Shown here: piece by piece, positions 1 to 7,741 of the stretch
Position numbering within the stretch: position 1 is the first letter of the stretch
How the letters are laid out: each line of letters opens with the position of its first letter
Assembly (NCBI GenBank): GCA_009692265.1
Contig: SHZM01000024.1
Span: forward strand, 1 to 45,046
Reading direction: 5' to 3'
Source of the DNA: Gammaproteobacteria bacterium
GTDB taxonomy: Bacteria > Pseudomonadota > Gammaproteobacteria > Ga0077536
Length of the DNA: 45,046 bases
Translations under genes and position numbers: made by a program
Notes under the pieces: generated by a model
The model's input: only the letters and a program-made list of their open reading frames with translations
The model's database searches: none
What the model was told of the DNA's origin: nothing

Positions 1-232
1 TTGTCGGCGATTAGGAGCGAATACTCGCATCAATTACCTATTTGCTTTCTTGCCCACTCGCTCTGCCACTCCCAGAAGTTCAATTTATTTTCATCGTAAC
101 TGCAGGTGTAGTCAAAACTGTAGCAATCTGATGCAGTAAGCTATACCCCAGATGGTGGCGCGCCTACTAGTGAGAATAGGCAATGGCAACTCTACACGCG
201 TCGATCGCTAAGCAGCGAGGTGGCCGCCGCGT
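1..232. other. Non-coding left edge, nothing recognised
   Basis: This stretch lies downstream of the bufC stop codon. It has no start-bearing open frame of useful length, no RNA gene and no T-rich hairpin that would serve as terminator for the leftward buf operon. Whatever gene follows on the left lies outside the window. Confidence 0.5.
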
Positions 233-1024
233 TCAGACCGCACCCTTCGCCCTCTGAGTGCCTAGTATTAAGCCGCGTTGACGCATGCGCGAGAGGATAT
301 CCAAACCACCCGCGATCACCGCCTCGGGTGTGGGGTGACCAAGTCCGGCCGCGATACCCAATAATACGGTGCGAGCGCGGATCCGCGGCTGCTCCTTGAT
401 GGTGGTAAACAACTGTAACGCGACCGCATTTAACTCGAGCACCGCATAGCGATGCTCCGCATCGCGAAACGCGACGATATTGGTTGGCGCAGTCGGCGGG
501 AGCGCGGGCTGGTATTGCGGCCCGAGCGCCAAAATTGGAAAGCGATATACCTCGACCCGATGGATTGGATTGACAGCGATCTCGTCGTCGAGCAACGCAC
601 CGTTCACGTCGGTCCCTGTTAAATCAATTCGGCGCTCGTCGGTGGCGATAACGTTCTCGAGCCAATCGAAATGGGCGAGTTCGTAAAGGAACGGTGGGTC
701 GGACTGTGTTTGTCGTTCGACGCGCAGATAGTCCAGAAATTCCTGCGGCAACTTAGCAAACGTCGGGGTATTTGCCCGATGACGGATGAAATAGTCGCGG
801 ATCATCGACTCCCAGATGCCGGGGTCTAAAATTTCCTTAATCCGCGGAAAGTTATCCGCCATAAACCGTTCGATGTTGTGAATCACGGCTTTTCGATACA
901 CGGCCACACGCGGCTCAGGGAGCGCCGGCGGACGCGAGTAAGTCGTTGGATCGCGCAGGTGGCGCGTCAGCTCGTGCTGCGCGCGGATGAACGCCGGAGT
1001 CTCGGGCGTTTGTGGCACGCTCAC
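233..1024 (-). CDS. bufC: BufC/HvfC-type partner of the MNIO enzyme (DUF2063)
   Basis: The protein has 263 residues and looks like the DUF2063 family: an N-terminal helical part (about 10-100, with VYRKAVIHNIERFM and NFPRI stretches) and a C-terminal all-alpha/beta part ending in short helices. In studied MNIO systems this partner binds the precursor peptide and presents it to the DUF692 enzyme. The start is GTG at 1024, inside a GTGA overlap with the bufB stop, so the two are translationally coupled. It is the last gene of bufA-like/bufB/bufC. No catalytic motif is expected in this family. The family call rests on context plus recognisable N-terminal sequence; the role is known from homologues. 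Confidence 0.85.
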   Translation of the reverse strand: MSVPQTPETPAFIRAQHELTRHLRDPTTYSRPPALPEPRVAVYRKAVIHNIERFMADNFPRIKEILDPGIWESMIRDYFIRHRANTPTFAKLPQEFLDYLRVERQTQSDPPFLYELAHFDWLENVIATDERRIDLTGTDVNGALLDDEIAVNPIHRVEVYRFPILALGPQYQPALPPTAPTNIVAFRDAEHRYAVLELNAVALQLFTTIKEQPRIRARTVLLGIAAGLGHPTPEAVIAGGLDILSRMRQRGLILGTQRAKGAV

Positions 1025-1875
1025 GCGGGGCTCAGCCGAGGTGCTCGTGGTCGTGCAAGCGCTGTCTGAAAAGCCGAGATCTGGCTGACCTCTGTGAGGA
1101 CCTCGGAAAGATCTGGAATATTCTCATCCCGTTCGAGGAGAGTTGGGAAAGGCCCGTACGCTTGATAGGCATGCCGCAACAACTCCCAGACTGGATCGAT
1201 GATGGCTTCGCCGTGGGTATCAATAATGAGTCCATCGTCCACGCACAGGTGTCCCGCGATATGGGCGTAGGCGATGCGCTGGTGCGGAATCTGATCGAGA
1301 AATTCTTGCGCGTTGTAGCCGTGATTGACGCTGTTCACGTAGACGTTATTGATATCGAGCAGCAGCTCGCAGTCGGCTTCGGCTACCACCCCATTGATGA
1401 AATCAATTTCAGAAATGTCTTGGAGCGGCACACAGTAATACGATGCGTTTTCAATGGTGATTCGCCGTTCGAGGATGTCCTGTACCTGACGGATTCTCCC
1501 CGCGAGGTAGTAGATGGCTTCGGTTGTGAAGGGCATTGGAAGCAATTCGTAGAGGAGCCCGGAGTCCCCGCAAAAGGCGATGTGGTCGCCATAGACTCGG
1601 ACATTGAACTGCGCCAGGAAACGTTTAAGTTGTCGAACATACCCTACATCTATGGGGTCTGGGCCACCCAGGTTCAACAGCAAACCATGGGCGACCAAGG
1701 GCACGCGCTCGGCAATCCGTGCCAATGCTTCACCCAGGCGACCACCGGCGCCGAGCCAGTTTTCCGGCGCGACTTCCATGAAGTCTAATCCGCTGGGGAT
1801 CTCTAAAGACAGCGGGCCCAGGTGGGCCCGCCTAAGACCGAGTCCCGCGCCATTGATCAGGTATCCCTGAGACAC
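1021..1875 (-). CDS. bufB: MNIO/DUF692 multinuclear iron peptide-modifying oxidase (BufB)
   Basis: The 284-residue TIM-barrel protein belongs to the DUF692 family, whose members use two or three non-haem iron ions to oxidise cysteines in ribosomal peptides, for example to thiooxazoles or oxazolone-thioamides. The metal-ligand set is visible: MEVAPENW (33-40), H63, GDH at 96-98, E142-N143, D174 with N176/N177, H185, H205 and H209, D219-T-H221 and E248. The start is GTG at 1875; it gives the expected family beginning (INGAGLGLRR at 7-16), but no good Shine-Dalgarno is seen. It lies 25 bases after the precursor gene and overlaps bufC by 4 bases. The likely substrate is the product of 1901-2209. 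Confidence 0.9.
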   Translation of the reverse strand: MSQGYLINGAGLGLRRAHLGPLSLEIPSGLDFMEVAPENWLGAGGRLGEALARIAERVPLVAHGLLLNLGGPDPIDVGYVRQLKRFLAQFNVRVYGDHIAFCGDSGLLYELLPMPFTTEAIYYLAGRIRQVQDILERRITIENASYYCVPLQDISEIDFINGVVAEADCELLLDINNVYVNSVNHGYNAQEFLDQIPHQRIAYAHIAGHLCVDDGLIIDTHGEAIIDPVWELLRHAYQAYGPFPTLLERDENIPDLSEVLTEVSQISAFQTALARPRAPRLSPA

Positions 1876-1900
1876 AGCGCGGTCGTGAGTCGTTTAGAGA

Positions 1901-2209
1901 TTATTTCTGCAGATGCGGCATCGAGCAGCTCGCGCCACCGAAAGTTCCGCACACGGCCGGATCTTTGGTGCCCGTGGCGAGTTTGCCGCTTGCATATTTC
2001 GCTTGACCGTCGCCGCCATAAGTAAAGCCGGTTTCGTCATTGATCATGACTTTATTGCCCTGCATGTCCATCGCCTCTGTGGCGACTTCGATGCCGCTCC
2101 CAAATTCAATCATTTGGAACGGGTTATCCGCATTCGCTGCAGCTGACAGCGCCAGGATTACCGACGAGCCGATTGCTGCTGCGACTGGTTTCAATTTATT
2201 TTTCTTCAT
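1901..2209 (-). CDS. Secreted MNIO precursor peptide, atypical two-cysteine type
   Basis: The 102-residue product has a clear signal peptide (MKKNK then a hydrophobic stretch, predicted cleavage after ANA at 27) followed by NPFQM, a beginning shared with HvfA-like bufferin precursors. Those normally carry several EGKCG repeats. Here there are none: the only cysteines are C87 and C95, in CGTFGGASC near the C-terminus, followed by SMPHLQK. The middle is polar and Gly/Asp-rich. The start ATG has a perfect AGGAGG eight bases upstream, the best ribosome site in this part of the window. Being first gene before bufB and bufC, it is most likely their substrate, a periplasmic peptide that may bind a metal after modification. 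The modification and the metal are inferred. Confidence 0.75.
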   Translation of the reverse strand: MKKNKLKPVAAAIGSSVILALSAAANADNPFQMIEFGSGIEVATEAMDMQGNKVMINDETGFTYGGDGQAKYASGKLATGTKDPAVCGTFGGASCSMPHLQK

Positions 2210-2512
2210 CTGACCTTCCTCCTCAATTGCAAATAAAACGTTTTATTCAAGATTAAAGATCCGCTACGTCCCGTGCACAGGATCCTCGACCATCCGCTGT
2301 CCCTGGTTATCGAGCCATTAGACCTTGCACGCAGGCGGAGGCTGGATGGTAGTCCTCGGCAAAAATACTGTCTAGCAAGGTGACGCCAGGGTCGTTTTGG
2401 GGTCGTCAGTCTGGTTCGAAGTCGTGGTAGGTTCGCGCGCTCGACTGCCGATTTCGTGAGTTCAACAGGTCACTAGCGCATCTCGGAGAGCGTTTCCTTA
2501 GAATTCAAACTT
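2210..2512. promoter_or_regulatory. Divergent intergenic region between buf operon and Sel1 gene
   Basis: This gap must hold the leftward buf promoter and the rightward Sel1 promoter. The visible elements are the buf Shine-Dalgarno (2217-2223, complement) and the palindrome at 2232-2247. I find no convincing -35/-10 pair on either strand, and no second small precursor gene. Confidence 0.5.
2232..2247. promoter_or_regulatory. Perfect 16-base palindrome upstream of buf operon, possible operator
   Basis: AATAAAACGTTTTATT is a perfect inverted repeat with no spacer, lying 22 bases upstream of the precursor start and just beyond its ribosome-binding site. The position fits a repressor or activator site near the transcription start of the buf operon. 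The binding protein cannot be named. Confidence 0.45.
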
Positions 2513-3556
2513 ATGCCAAAACCACGCTTACTCCATCAATACCTGCTGCTGCTTGTCCTCGCATACTCGGCAGCGTCCGGCGCAGCCGTTTCAGACGCGG
2601 CAGCGGCCATGGCACGTGGCGATTACGCCGCGGCCGTGGCGGCCTTTGCGCTTGGTGCCGACCGCGGCGACCCTATCGCGCAGAACAATCTCGGAGTGCT
2701 CTACCTGCAGGGAAAGGGCATCGGACAGGATTATGGCTACGCTCGCCAGTGGTTCGAACAAGCCGCTGCCAACGGCCTTCCTGGGGCGATGCACAATCTC
2801 GGGATCATGCATTTACGGGGCTACGGGATGAGCAAGGATCCGATCGCGGGGGCTCGTTGGTTGGAGCAGGCGGCAACCGCGGGGGATCGCGAGGCCCAGT
2901 TTTTTACCGGTCTGCTGTACTACAAGGGCGAAGGCGTCGGTCAAAACTATGCTCAGGCCGAAGTCTGGTTCACCCGTGCGGCCGATCAGGGCGTGGTGGC
3001 GGCGGCCTTCAATCTCGCGGTGCTCCTTTTGGAGGGGCAGAGTGGACACCGTGACGAAAAACTAGCCCTGTCGTATCTGGAGCGGTTCGAGCAGCAAGAC
3101 GAACAAGTGGCCAATTTGCTTGCCCAGGTTTATTCCCAGGATAGACAGCACCCGTTGCAGGCGGCGAGGGGTCTTGAACTCTTCAAACGCCTCGCAGAGG
3201 GAGGGTATCCTCCAGCCCAGTTTCAATTAGGAATGCACTACGTCTTCGGACCGAAGGCTACGGCAAACCCTGAAGAGGGGCGGTTCTGGCTACAACAAGC
3301 CGCGCGTCTTGGCTCCGCCGAAGCTCAACTGAACCTCGGAAATTTATATCTACAGGGTATTGGGACCTCAGCGGACCCCGTTGCGGCTTATGCGTGGTAT
3401 TCGCTGGCAGCCGCGAATAATGATCCGGTTGCGGCACGCAAGGTTGAAGACCTAAAAGGCAAACTAACGGAAAGTGAGATTGCGGGCGCGGAAGTGACAG
3501 TTACCGCCCTGCGGGAAAAACATCCGCACGCAGTAAAAGAGCCCGAACCGCTATGA
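2513..3556 (+). CDS. Secreted Sel1-like repeat protein
   Basis: The 347-residue protein has an N-terminal signal peptide (hydrophobic 9-20, cleavage near 24) and then about seven Sel1-type TPR repeats, seen as recurring A-x-x-x-L-G-x-L-Y-x-x-G-x-G-V/I-x-x-D units (for example around 56-75, 92-111, 128-147, 236-254, 272-291). Such alpha-alpha solenoids in the periplasm act as protein-binding scaffolds. The partner is unknown. The ATG start lacks an evident Shine-Dalgarno. Its stop overlaps the next small gene by ATGA, so the three genes 2513-4453 are probably co-translated. It is divergent from the buf operon; a functional link with it is possible but unproven. Confidence 0.85.
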   Translation: MPKPRLLHQYLLLLVLAYSAASGAAVSDAAAAMARGDYAAAVAAFALGADRGDPIAQNNLGVLYLQGKGIGQDYGYARQWFEQAAANGLPGAMHNLGIMHLRGYGMSKDPIAGARWLEQAATAGDREAQFFTGLLYYKGEGVGQNYAQAEVWFTRAADQGVVAAAFNLAVLLLEGQSGHRDEKLALSYLERFEQQDEQVANLLAQVYSQDRQHPLQAARGLELFKRLAEGGYPPAQFQLGMHYVFGPKATANPEEGRFWLQQAARLGSAEAQLNLGNLYLQGIGTSADPVAAYAWYSLAAANNDPVAARKVEDLKGKLTESEIAGAEVTVTALREKHPHAVKEPEPL

Positions 3557-3786
3557 CCAAGCGTTCCACTGAACTGGACGCAAGGATTAGCTGGCTCGGC
3601 ACACTCGCCATGCTCGTGGCGTTTGAAGTCGCCGCAGACGGCACACCGAAAGGTCCTGAAGTTAACTCGCGTTGCCAATGGCAATGTATTGATTGGCACC
3701 GGCAATGCGACATCGATCCACGTGGGGAGCGGCGTTGTCAGCGACGCTGCGAAAAATTTGCAAAGGTTTGTGATGTTGAGCACTGA
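3553..3786 (+). CDS. Small membrane-anchored Cys-rich protein with duplicated CX3CX6C motif
   Basis: The 77-residue product is not a family I recognise. It has a short N-terminus, one hydrophobic segment (about 13-28, ISWLGTLAMLVAF) that could be a signal anchor or signal peptide, then a basic, cysteine-rich tail. The six cysteines follow C-x3-C-x6-C-x9-C-x3-C-x6-C, i.e. one CX3CX6C unit repeated twice, a pattern suited to two disulfide-stapled helices. It starts in an ATGA overlap with the Sel1 gene and its end overlaps the HAD start by 14 bases. The HAD family start at 3773 leaves this frame as the only explanation of 3557-3772. The coupled start and exact motif duplication make chance unlikely. 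Confidence 0.65.
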   Translation: MTKRSTELDARISWLGTLAMLVAFEVAADGTPKGPEVNSRCQWQCIDWHRQCDIDPRGERRCQRRCEKFAKVCDVEH

Positions 3787-4453
3787 ATCAATTCATACCG
3801 TGATCCTGGATATGGATGGGACCATGCTTGACCTCAATTTTGATGACCAGGTCTGGAATTTCCGACTCCCAGAGAAGCTTGCGGAGTTGCGGCAACAGGC
3901 ACTCTCGGAGTGCCGCCACATAGTCGCCACTACGTTATCCGGCAGGCGCGGATCCTTAGAGTGGTATTGCCTCGACCATTGGAGCCGTGAATTTCAAATT
4001 TCGCTTCATGCGGTGGAAGAAGAGCTTTCGGACTTCATTGCGATTCGACCGGGCACGATCGAGTTTTTACAGTTCGCGCAGGGAGCTGGTTATCGCTTGG
4101 TGTTAGCGACTAATGCGCACCCGGCAAGCCTCGCCCGCAAAATGGAACGGACAAAAATAGACCGGTATTTCCATCGCGTTGTGAGCGCGCACGAACTCGG
4201 TGAACCTAAGGAAGCCCCCGAATTCTGGCGGCGTTTCGCCGCCCTCGAACCCTTTGAATTGTCGAACTCGCTGTTCGTTGATGATAACGAGGCCGTTTTG
4301 ACCTCGGCGCGGGCATCCGGCATTAACCATCTTTTTGGAGTACTTACGCCGAACAGCCGTGGCGCGCCGCGTGTGTTCCGTGACTTCGACAGCGTAGATT
4401 CCTTAGCAGAACTGATTCCGTGGTTTATATCGCGCGTCCGCGTGGCTGGTTAA
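3773..4453 (+). CDS. yrfG: HAD-superfamily nucleotidase, YrfG-like (GMP/IMP 5'-nucleotidase)
   Basis: The 226-residue protein has the HAD signature at its start: ILDMDGTMLDL, with nucleophile D13 and acid/base D15. There follow LATNAH (motif II Thr), the motif III Lys in GEPKEAPEFW, and FVDDNEA (motif IV Asp pair). The whole sequence, including LEWYCLDHWS and TNAHP, resembles E. coli YrfG, which dephosphorylates purine monophosphates. I chose ATG 3773 because it gives the family N-terminus and has an AAAGG seven bases upstream. It overlaps the small Cys-rich gene by 14 bases and converges on trmB, with the two stop codons sharing TTAA. Confidence 0.8.
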   Translation: MLSTESIHTVILDMDGTMLDLNFDDQVWNFRLPEKLAELRQQALSECRHIVATTLSGRRGSLEWYCLDHWSREFQISLHAVEEELSDFIAIRPGTIEFLQFAQGAGYRLVLATNAHPASLARKMERTKIDRYFHRVVSAHELGEPKEAPEFWRRFAALEPFELSNSLFVDDNEAVLTSARASGINHLFGVLTPNSRGAPRVFRDFDSVDSLAELIPWFISRVRVAG

Positions 4454-5166
4454 CGCCGTGCCAAGGTGAAGTCATGGATTTGACGGCCAGCGGCAATTCC
4501 ACGGAGTTCGAAGCGGGTCAAGGGTCTGCGCTTTAAGCGCGGCGAGGTCTGGGAGGGTCCCGCTAGATTTCGCCACTGCCTTAAAGCACCAAAGAGATCT
4601 CGCAGGTGTTCCGCGTAGTTGAGGCTGTCGGTTGCGATATGCACGCGGCCATGACCCACGAGGCAAGGTTCAAGGGCGGTGAAGAACTCGGCTTGCAACA
4701 GGCGACGTTTGTGATGACGCAACTTGGGCCAAGGATCAGGGAAAAAAATATAGACCCCCGCGATTGACTCGCGCGGCAAGCGCGGTAACAGCGCATGCAC
4801 ATCGTCGGTACTGACGCGCAGATTAGTAAGGGCCGCGTCGAGCGCGAGATTGAGTAAATGCCCAATCCCTGGCCGGTGCACTTCCACGGCAATGTAGTCG
4901 TTCGCGGGAGACTTGCTGGCGAGATGGGCGATACATTCGCCGTTGCCGCTCCCTATTTCTAGATAGGTCGGAGCCTGGCGTCCAAACAAGGAGCCGAGAT
5001 CTAAATTTTCGCCGACCGGAACAGCGAGCCCCGCGAGGTGCGCCTCTAGCGCCCGACTTTGCGCCGCAGTCATGCGGCCTTCGCGACGCACGAAACTGCG
5101 AATGGTGCGGGGGCGGTAGCCCGGGCCTTCGACTGTTGACCGAACCCCACCGGTGGATTCAGGCAT
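4450..5166 (-). CDS. trmB: tRNA (guanine-N7-)-methyltransferase
   Basis: TrmB methylates G46 in the variable loop of tRNA, using S-adenosylmethionine. The 238 residues match the family length. IRSFVRREGRMT (22-33) and LFG at 60-62 are the usual N-terminal landmarks; the SAM-binding motif is LEIGSGNG (69-76); VEVH follows, and FFPDPWPKLRHHKRR carries the catalytic/binding core. The C-terminal RPLTRFELRG matches the RP-T-F-RG signature. The gene follows thiG by 11 bases in the same direction and ends by overlapping the HAD stop. No strong Shine-Dalgarno is seen before ATG 5166. Confidence 0.95.
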   Translation of the reverse strand: MPESTGGVRSTVEGPGYRPRTIRSFVRREGRMTAAQSRALEAHLAGLAVPVGENLDLGSLFGRQAPTYLEIGSGNGECIAHLASKSPANDYIAVEVHRPGIGHLLNLALDAALTNLRVSTDDVHALLPRLPRESIAGVYIFFPDPWPKLRHHKRRLLQAEFFTALEPCLVGHGRVHIATDSLNYAEHLRDLFGALRQWRNLAGPSQTSPRLKRRPLTRFELRGIAAGRQIHDFTLARR

Positions 5167-5177
5167 GGGCGCGGAGT

Positions 5178-5978
5178 CTAAATTAGGCCATCGACTGGTG
5201 ACGAAGCCGAGGCGTAAGTTCGCCGCGGCATCCGTCCAGCGCGATAAGCCAGGCGCCCGGCCATTACCGCATGTCCCATGGCCGCGGCCATTTGCACTGG
5301 ATCGCGCGCTTCCGCGATCGCTGTATTCATCAATACCGCGTCGCAGCCAAGTTCCATCGCGATGCTGGCGTCCGACGCCGTGCCAACCCCAGCGTCAACG
5401 ATCACGGGCACTTTGATCGATTCGACGATCTCCCGAATCGTATAGCGGTTTTGGATACCGAGTCCTGAGCCGATCGGCGCCGCCAGGGGCATGATGGCCA
5501 CACACCCCAGGTCCTCCAAGCGCTTCGCTGCGATTGGATCGTCGGTGGTATAGACCATTATCTGAAATCCGTCGCGTGCGAGAATTTCGGCGGCGCGTAA
5601 GGTCTCCACCATATTCGGGTAAAGGGTACGCTGATCTCCAAGTACTTCGAGCTTGACCAGGGTGCGGCCATCGAGCAACTCACGCGCCAGACGGCAGGTA
5701 CGAACCGCCGAATCAGCGTCATAACAACCCGCGGTATTCGGCAGAATTGTGTAGCGGTCCGGTGGAATATAGTCCAACAGATTGGGTTCGCCAGCTGTCT
5801 GCCCTAGATTCGTTCGCCGAATTGCTACGGTGACAATTTCCGCCCCACTGGCTGCGATCGCTGCTTGCGTTTGTTCGAAGTCGCGGTACTTTCCCGTGCC
5901 AACTAATAAACGCGAACGATAGGAGTTCCCGGCGATGTAGAGCAGATCGGGTTCTACGTTGGTGGGTTGCTGATCCAT
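5178..5978 (-). CDS. thiG: Thiazole synthase
   Basis: ThiG forms the thiazole phosphate carboxylate ring of thiamine from 1-deoxyxylulose 5-phosphate, dehydroglycine and ThiS thiocarboxylate. The 266 residues show the family pattern: [11 protein letters not shown] (24-34), [20 protein letters not shown] (81-100), the Schiff-base lysine K109 in [18 protein letters not shown], and [10 protein letters not shown] with MNTAIA for the phosphate site. It sits 35 bases after thiS. Other thi genes (thiE, thiC, thiO or thiH) are not in this window. No THI-box riboswitch was seen ahead of the operon. Confidence 0.96.
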   Translation of the reverse strand: MDQQPTNVEPDLLYIAGNSYRSRLLVGTGKYRDFEQTQAAIAASGAEIVTVAIRRTNLGQTAGEPNLLDYIPPDRYTILPNTAGCYDADSAVRTCRLARELLDGRTLVKLEVLGDQRTLYPNMVETLRAAEILARDGFQIMVYTTDDPIAAKRLEDLGCVAIMPLAAPIGSGLGIQNRYTIREIVESIKVPVIVDAGVGTASDASIAMELGCDAVLMNTAIAEARDPVQMAAAMGHAVMAGRLAYRAGRMPRRTYASASSPVDGLI

Positions 5979-6013
5979 GGCTGATTCAAAATCGTGGAAT
6001 TACAAGTGCGCGA

Positions 6014-6220
6014 CTAACCGCCGCCGATCGCGCGTACGATTTCGATTGCGTCGCGATCGTTTAAACGGTATTCCGAGTAGTGGCTTCGAGGCACGATCTC
6101 ACCGTTCACTTCAATCGCGAGACGTCCCGTTAGTGCGAGCGCATTCAATAGCTCGGTGAGCGTACTCGCATTGCTCAAATTACGAAGCTCGCCGTTAACT
6201 ACGAGATGCATCGGCGACAT
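6014..6220 (-). CDS. thiS: Sulfur carrier protein ThiS
   Basis: The 68-residue ubiquitin-like protein ends in Ile-Gly-Gly-Gly, the tail that is adenylated and thiocarboxylated to donate sulfur to ThiG. The fold landmarks are a first beta strand (HLVVNGE), TLTELLNAL, and a conserved EVNGEIVPRSHY segment. A longer open frame exists upstream but runs into the metallo-beta-lactamase gene; ATG 6220 (or ATG 6211) gives the usual ThiS length. I chose 6220, which starts three bases after the upstream stop. It is directly followed by thiG. Confidence 0.9.
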   Translation of the reverse strand: MSPMHLVVNGELRNLSNASTLTELLNALALTGRLAIEVNGEIVPRSHYSEYRLNDRDAIEIVRAIGGG

Positions 6221-6222
6221 TT

Positions 6223-7131
6223 CTAAAATTCGACGATCATGCCTTCGCGTGCGACGATGCATTGCATTGACGAACCACGCTCTCGGATTAATTGTTCACA
6301 GTCGCGGTGAATCGCGAGTACTCGCGTGTCGTCGTATGTCGGATCATGATGAAAGAGGTATAAAACCTTCACCCGCGCATCGATCGCAAAATTAACCGTA
6401 TCGACGTAGCACGAATGCCCCCAACCACGTTTCTGGGCGTAATCTTGGGGCGTGTATTGCGCATCGTGGATGAGAATGTCGGCATTACGAATCGCGGCCA
6501 ATTCCGCCGCTCGTTCGTCGAGCTGCATTTTGGCGATCAAATGGTGCTCATCGGAGCTGAACTCCTCGGTGCGCTGAGCGATCGACGATTTTAAGAAGTC
6601 AATTTCGTTGTCCGAAATATAAACAATGCTTTTGCCGGCAATCTCGATTCGGTAGCCATAAGTCACCCCGGGGTGATGCACATTATGAAAGCCGACGACG
6701 AAAGGTCCGTGAGTAATGCCTTCGGGTTTAGGCTCGATATAGCTTGTAGCGGCCATCCAGGTCTCGGTCTCGACGGGGAAATAAGGGGCCTTCATTTGAT
6801 TCGATAACTGCCTCTCGATTTCCTGAGCCGATTCACCTGGCCCGAAGAATTTAATCTTCCAGTCCGGTAAAAACGCAGGTTGGAAGAACGGGAGTCCACA
6901 AATGTGATCCCAATGGTAATGAGTGAACACGACCAGGGTTTCAGGCATTTCGGCCGCGCGCACCAGGTGCTCGCCGAGTGGAATAATGCCGGTACCACCG
7001 TCGCATATCAGCAGATGGTTGTCCGCCCTGACCTCGACACAAGAGGTATTACCACCGACCGCAAGGTGCGATGCATGCGGCGCCGCGTACGACCCACGGA
7101 CTCCCCAGAAGCGTAGATAGCTTGAACTCAC
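6223..7131 (-). CDS. Metallo-beta-lactamase-fold hydrolase
   Basis: The 302-residue protein begins with FWGVRGSYAAP, typical of a COG1235-like branch of the MBL superfamily. The zinc-ligand motif HYHWDH is at 71-76, further ligands are H153 in HHPG, D174 in YISDNE, D223 in LIHDAQY and the late His in LFHHDPTYDD. Relatives include phosphodiesterases and other phosphoesterases, so hydrolysis of a small phosphodiester or cyclic nucleotide is possible; the substrate is not shown by sequence. It starts with GTG two bases after the stop of a stand-alone response regulator, which suggests a shared signalling role, and ends three bases before thiS. Confidence 0.85.
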   Translation of the reverse strand: MSSSYLRFWGVRGSYAAPHASHLAVGGNTSCVEVRADNHLLICDGGTGIIPLGEHLVRAAEMPETLVVFTHYHWDHICGLPFFQPAFLPDWKIKFFGPGESAQEIERQLSNQMKAPYFPVETETWMAATSYIEPKPEGITHGPFVVGFHNVHHPGVTYGYRIEIAGKSIVYISDNEIDFLKSSIAQRTEEFSSDEHHLIAKMQLDERAAELAAIRNADILIHDAQYTPQDYAQKRGWGHSCYVDTVNFAIDARVKVLYLFHHDPTYDDTRVLAIHRDCEQLIRERGSSMQCIVAREGMIVEF

Positions 7132-7133
7132 GA

Positions 7134-7532
7134 CTAGTTGCTGGGCGGTCGCGGTTGCGCGGCGGTGTACTTCACAATGAGGTCAGTGAGTGCCCGAATA
7201 GTCATCGGTTTTGGGAGAAACTCCAATGCGCCGAGTTCGCGAGCAGTGGCCCGATCCTGTGCGTAATCCTTAGAGCTAACCATGACTGTTTTGGTCTCAT
7301 GGTGAAGTGGCGTACGACGCAGCTCTTGAAGAAACGTCAAGCCGTCTTTCTCCGGCATGATAATATCGAGAAACAGTAAAGACGGTTGCGCCGCTTCCAG
7401 ATACTCCAACGCTGCGATGGCGGAGCCGTAAGTGCGCAGATCCACTTGCAACGTAGACGCTACTTTCTCGAAGAAGACCCGGACGGCAGGACTATCATCA
7501 ATGACTACAATGGTCGGTGTGTGTTCTGGCAT
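7134..7532 (-). CDS. Stand-alone response regulator receiver (REC) protein
   Basis: The 132 residues form one receiver domain with no output domain. The acidic pair is D12/D13, the phosphoacceptor D56 (LLFLDIIMP), the switch S86/S87 (MVSSKD) and the conserved K108 (FLPKPM). Such CheY-type proteins act by binding a partner. The neighbour 2 bases downstream is the MBL-fold enzyme, the most likely partner or target. No histidine kinase lies in the window. The gene is first of a minus-strand run with thiS, thiG and trmB. Confidence 0.9.
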   Translation of the reverse strand: MPEHTPTIVVIDDSPAVRVFFEKVASTLQVDLRTYGSAIAALEYLEAAQPSLLFLDIIMPEKDGLTFLQELRRTPLHHETKTVMVSSKDYAQDRATARELGALEFLPKPMTIRALTDLIVKYTAAQPRPPSN

Positions 7533-7702
7533 CTCGTAATCATATCGCGTATGCGCGAGTTTGACGGACCCGCTGAGGCTGAGCGCTAACTATATGACAA
7601 TCGGGCGGCAGGAGGCGAGGGCAGGGATGTAACACGGTCCGTGTGGTGAGAACAATAGGTAACGGGGCAACTATGCGCAATGAATCCCCCTCGCGGTGCG
7701 CT

Positions 7703-7730
7703 TTGACGGAATTTCCCAAATGACTAGAAT
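7703..7730 (+). promoter_or_regulatory. Sigma70-type promoter of tRNA-Gly
   Basis: TTGACG (7703-7708) and TAGAAT (7725-7730) are separated by 16 bases, and the mature tRNA begins 12 bases later. The pair is the only strong promoter in the gap between the response regulator and the tRNA. Confidence 0.75.
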
Positions 7731-7741
7731 GGCCCGCACCC

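Noticed and set aside
30-140. Open minus-strand stretch of 36 codons with aromatic-rich translation
   Set aside because: It has no start codon, a stop just upstream, and is short enough to arise by chance.
7533-7702. Possible thiamine (THI-box) riboswitch ahead of the operon with thiS and thiG
   Set aside because: The conserved CTGAGA and ACCTGATCTGG-type segments are not present.
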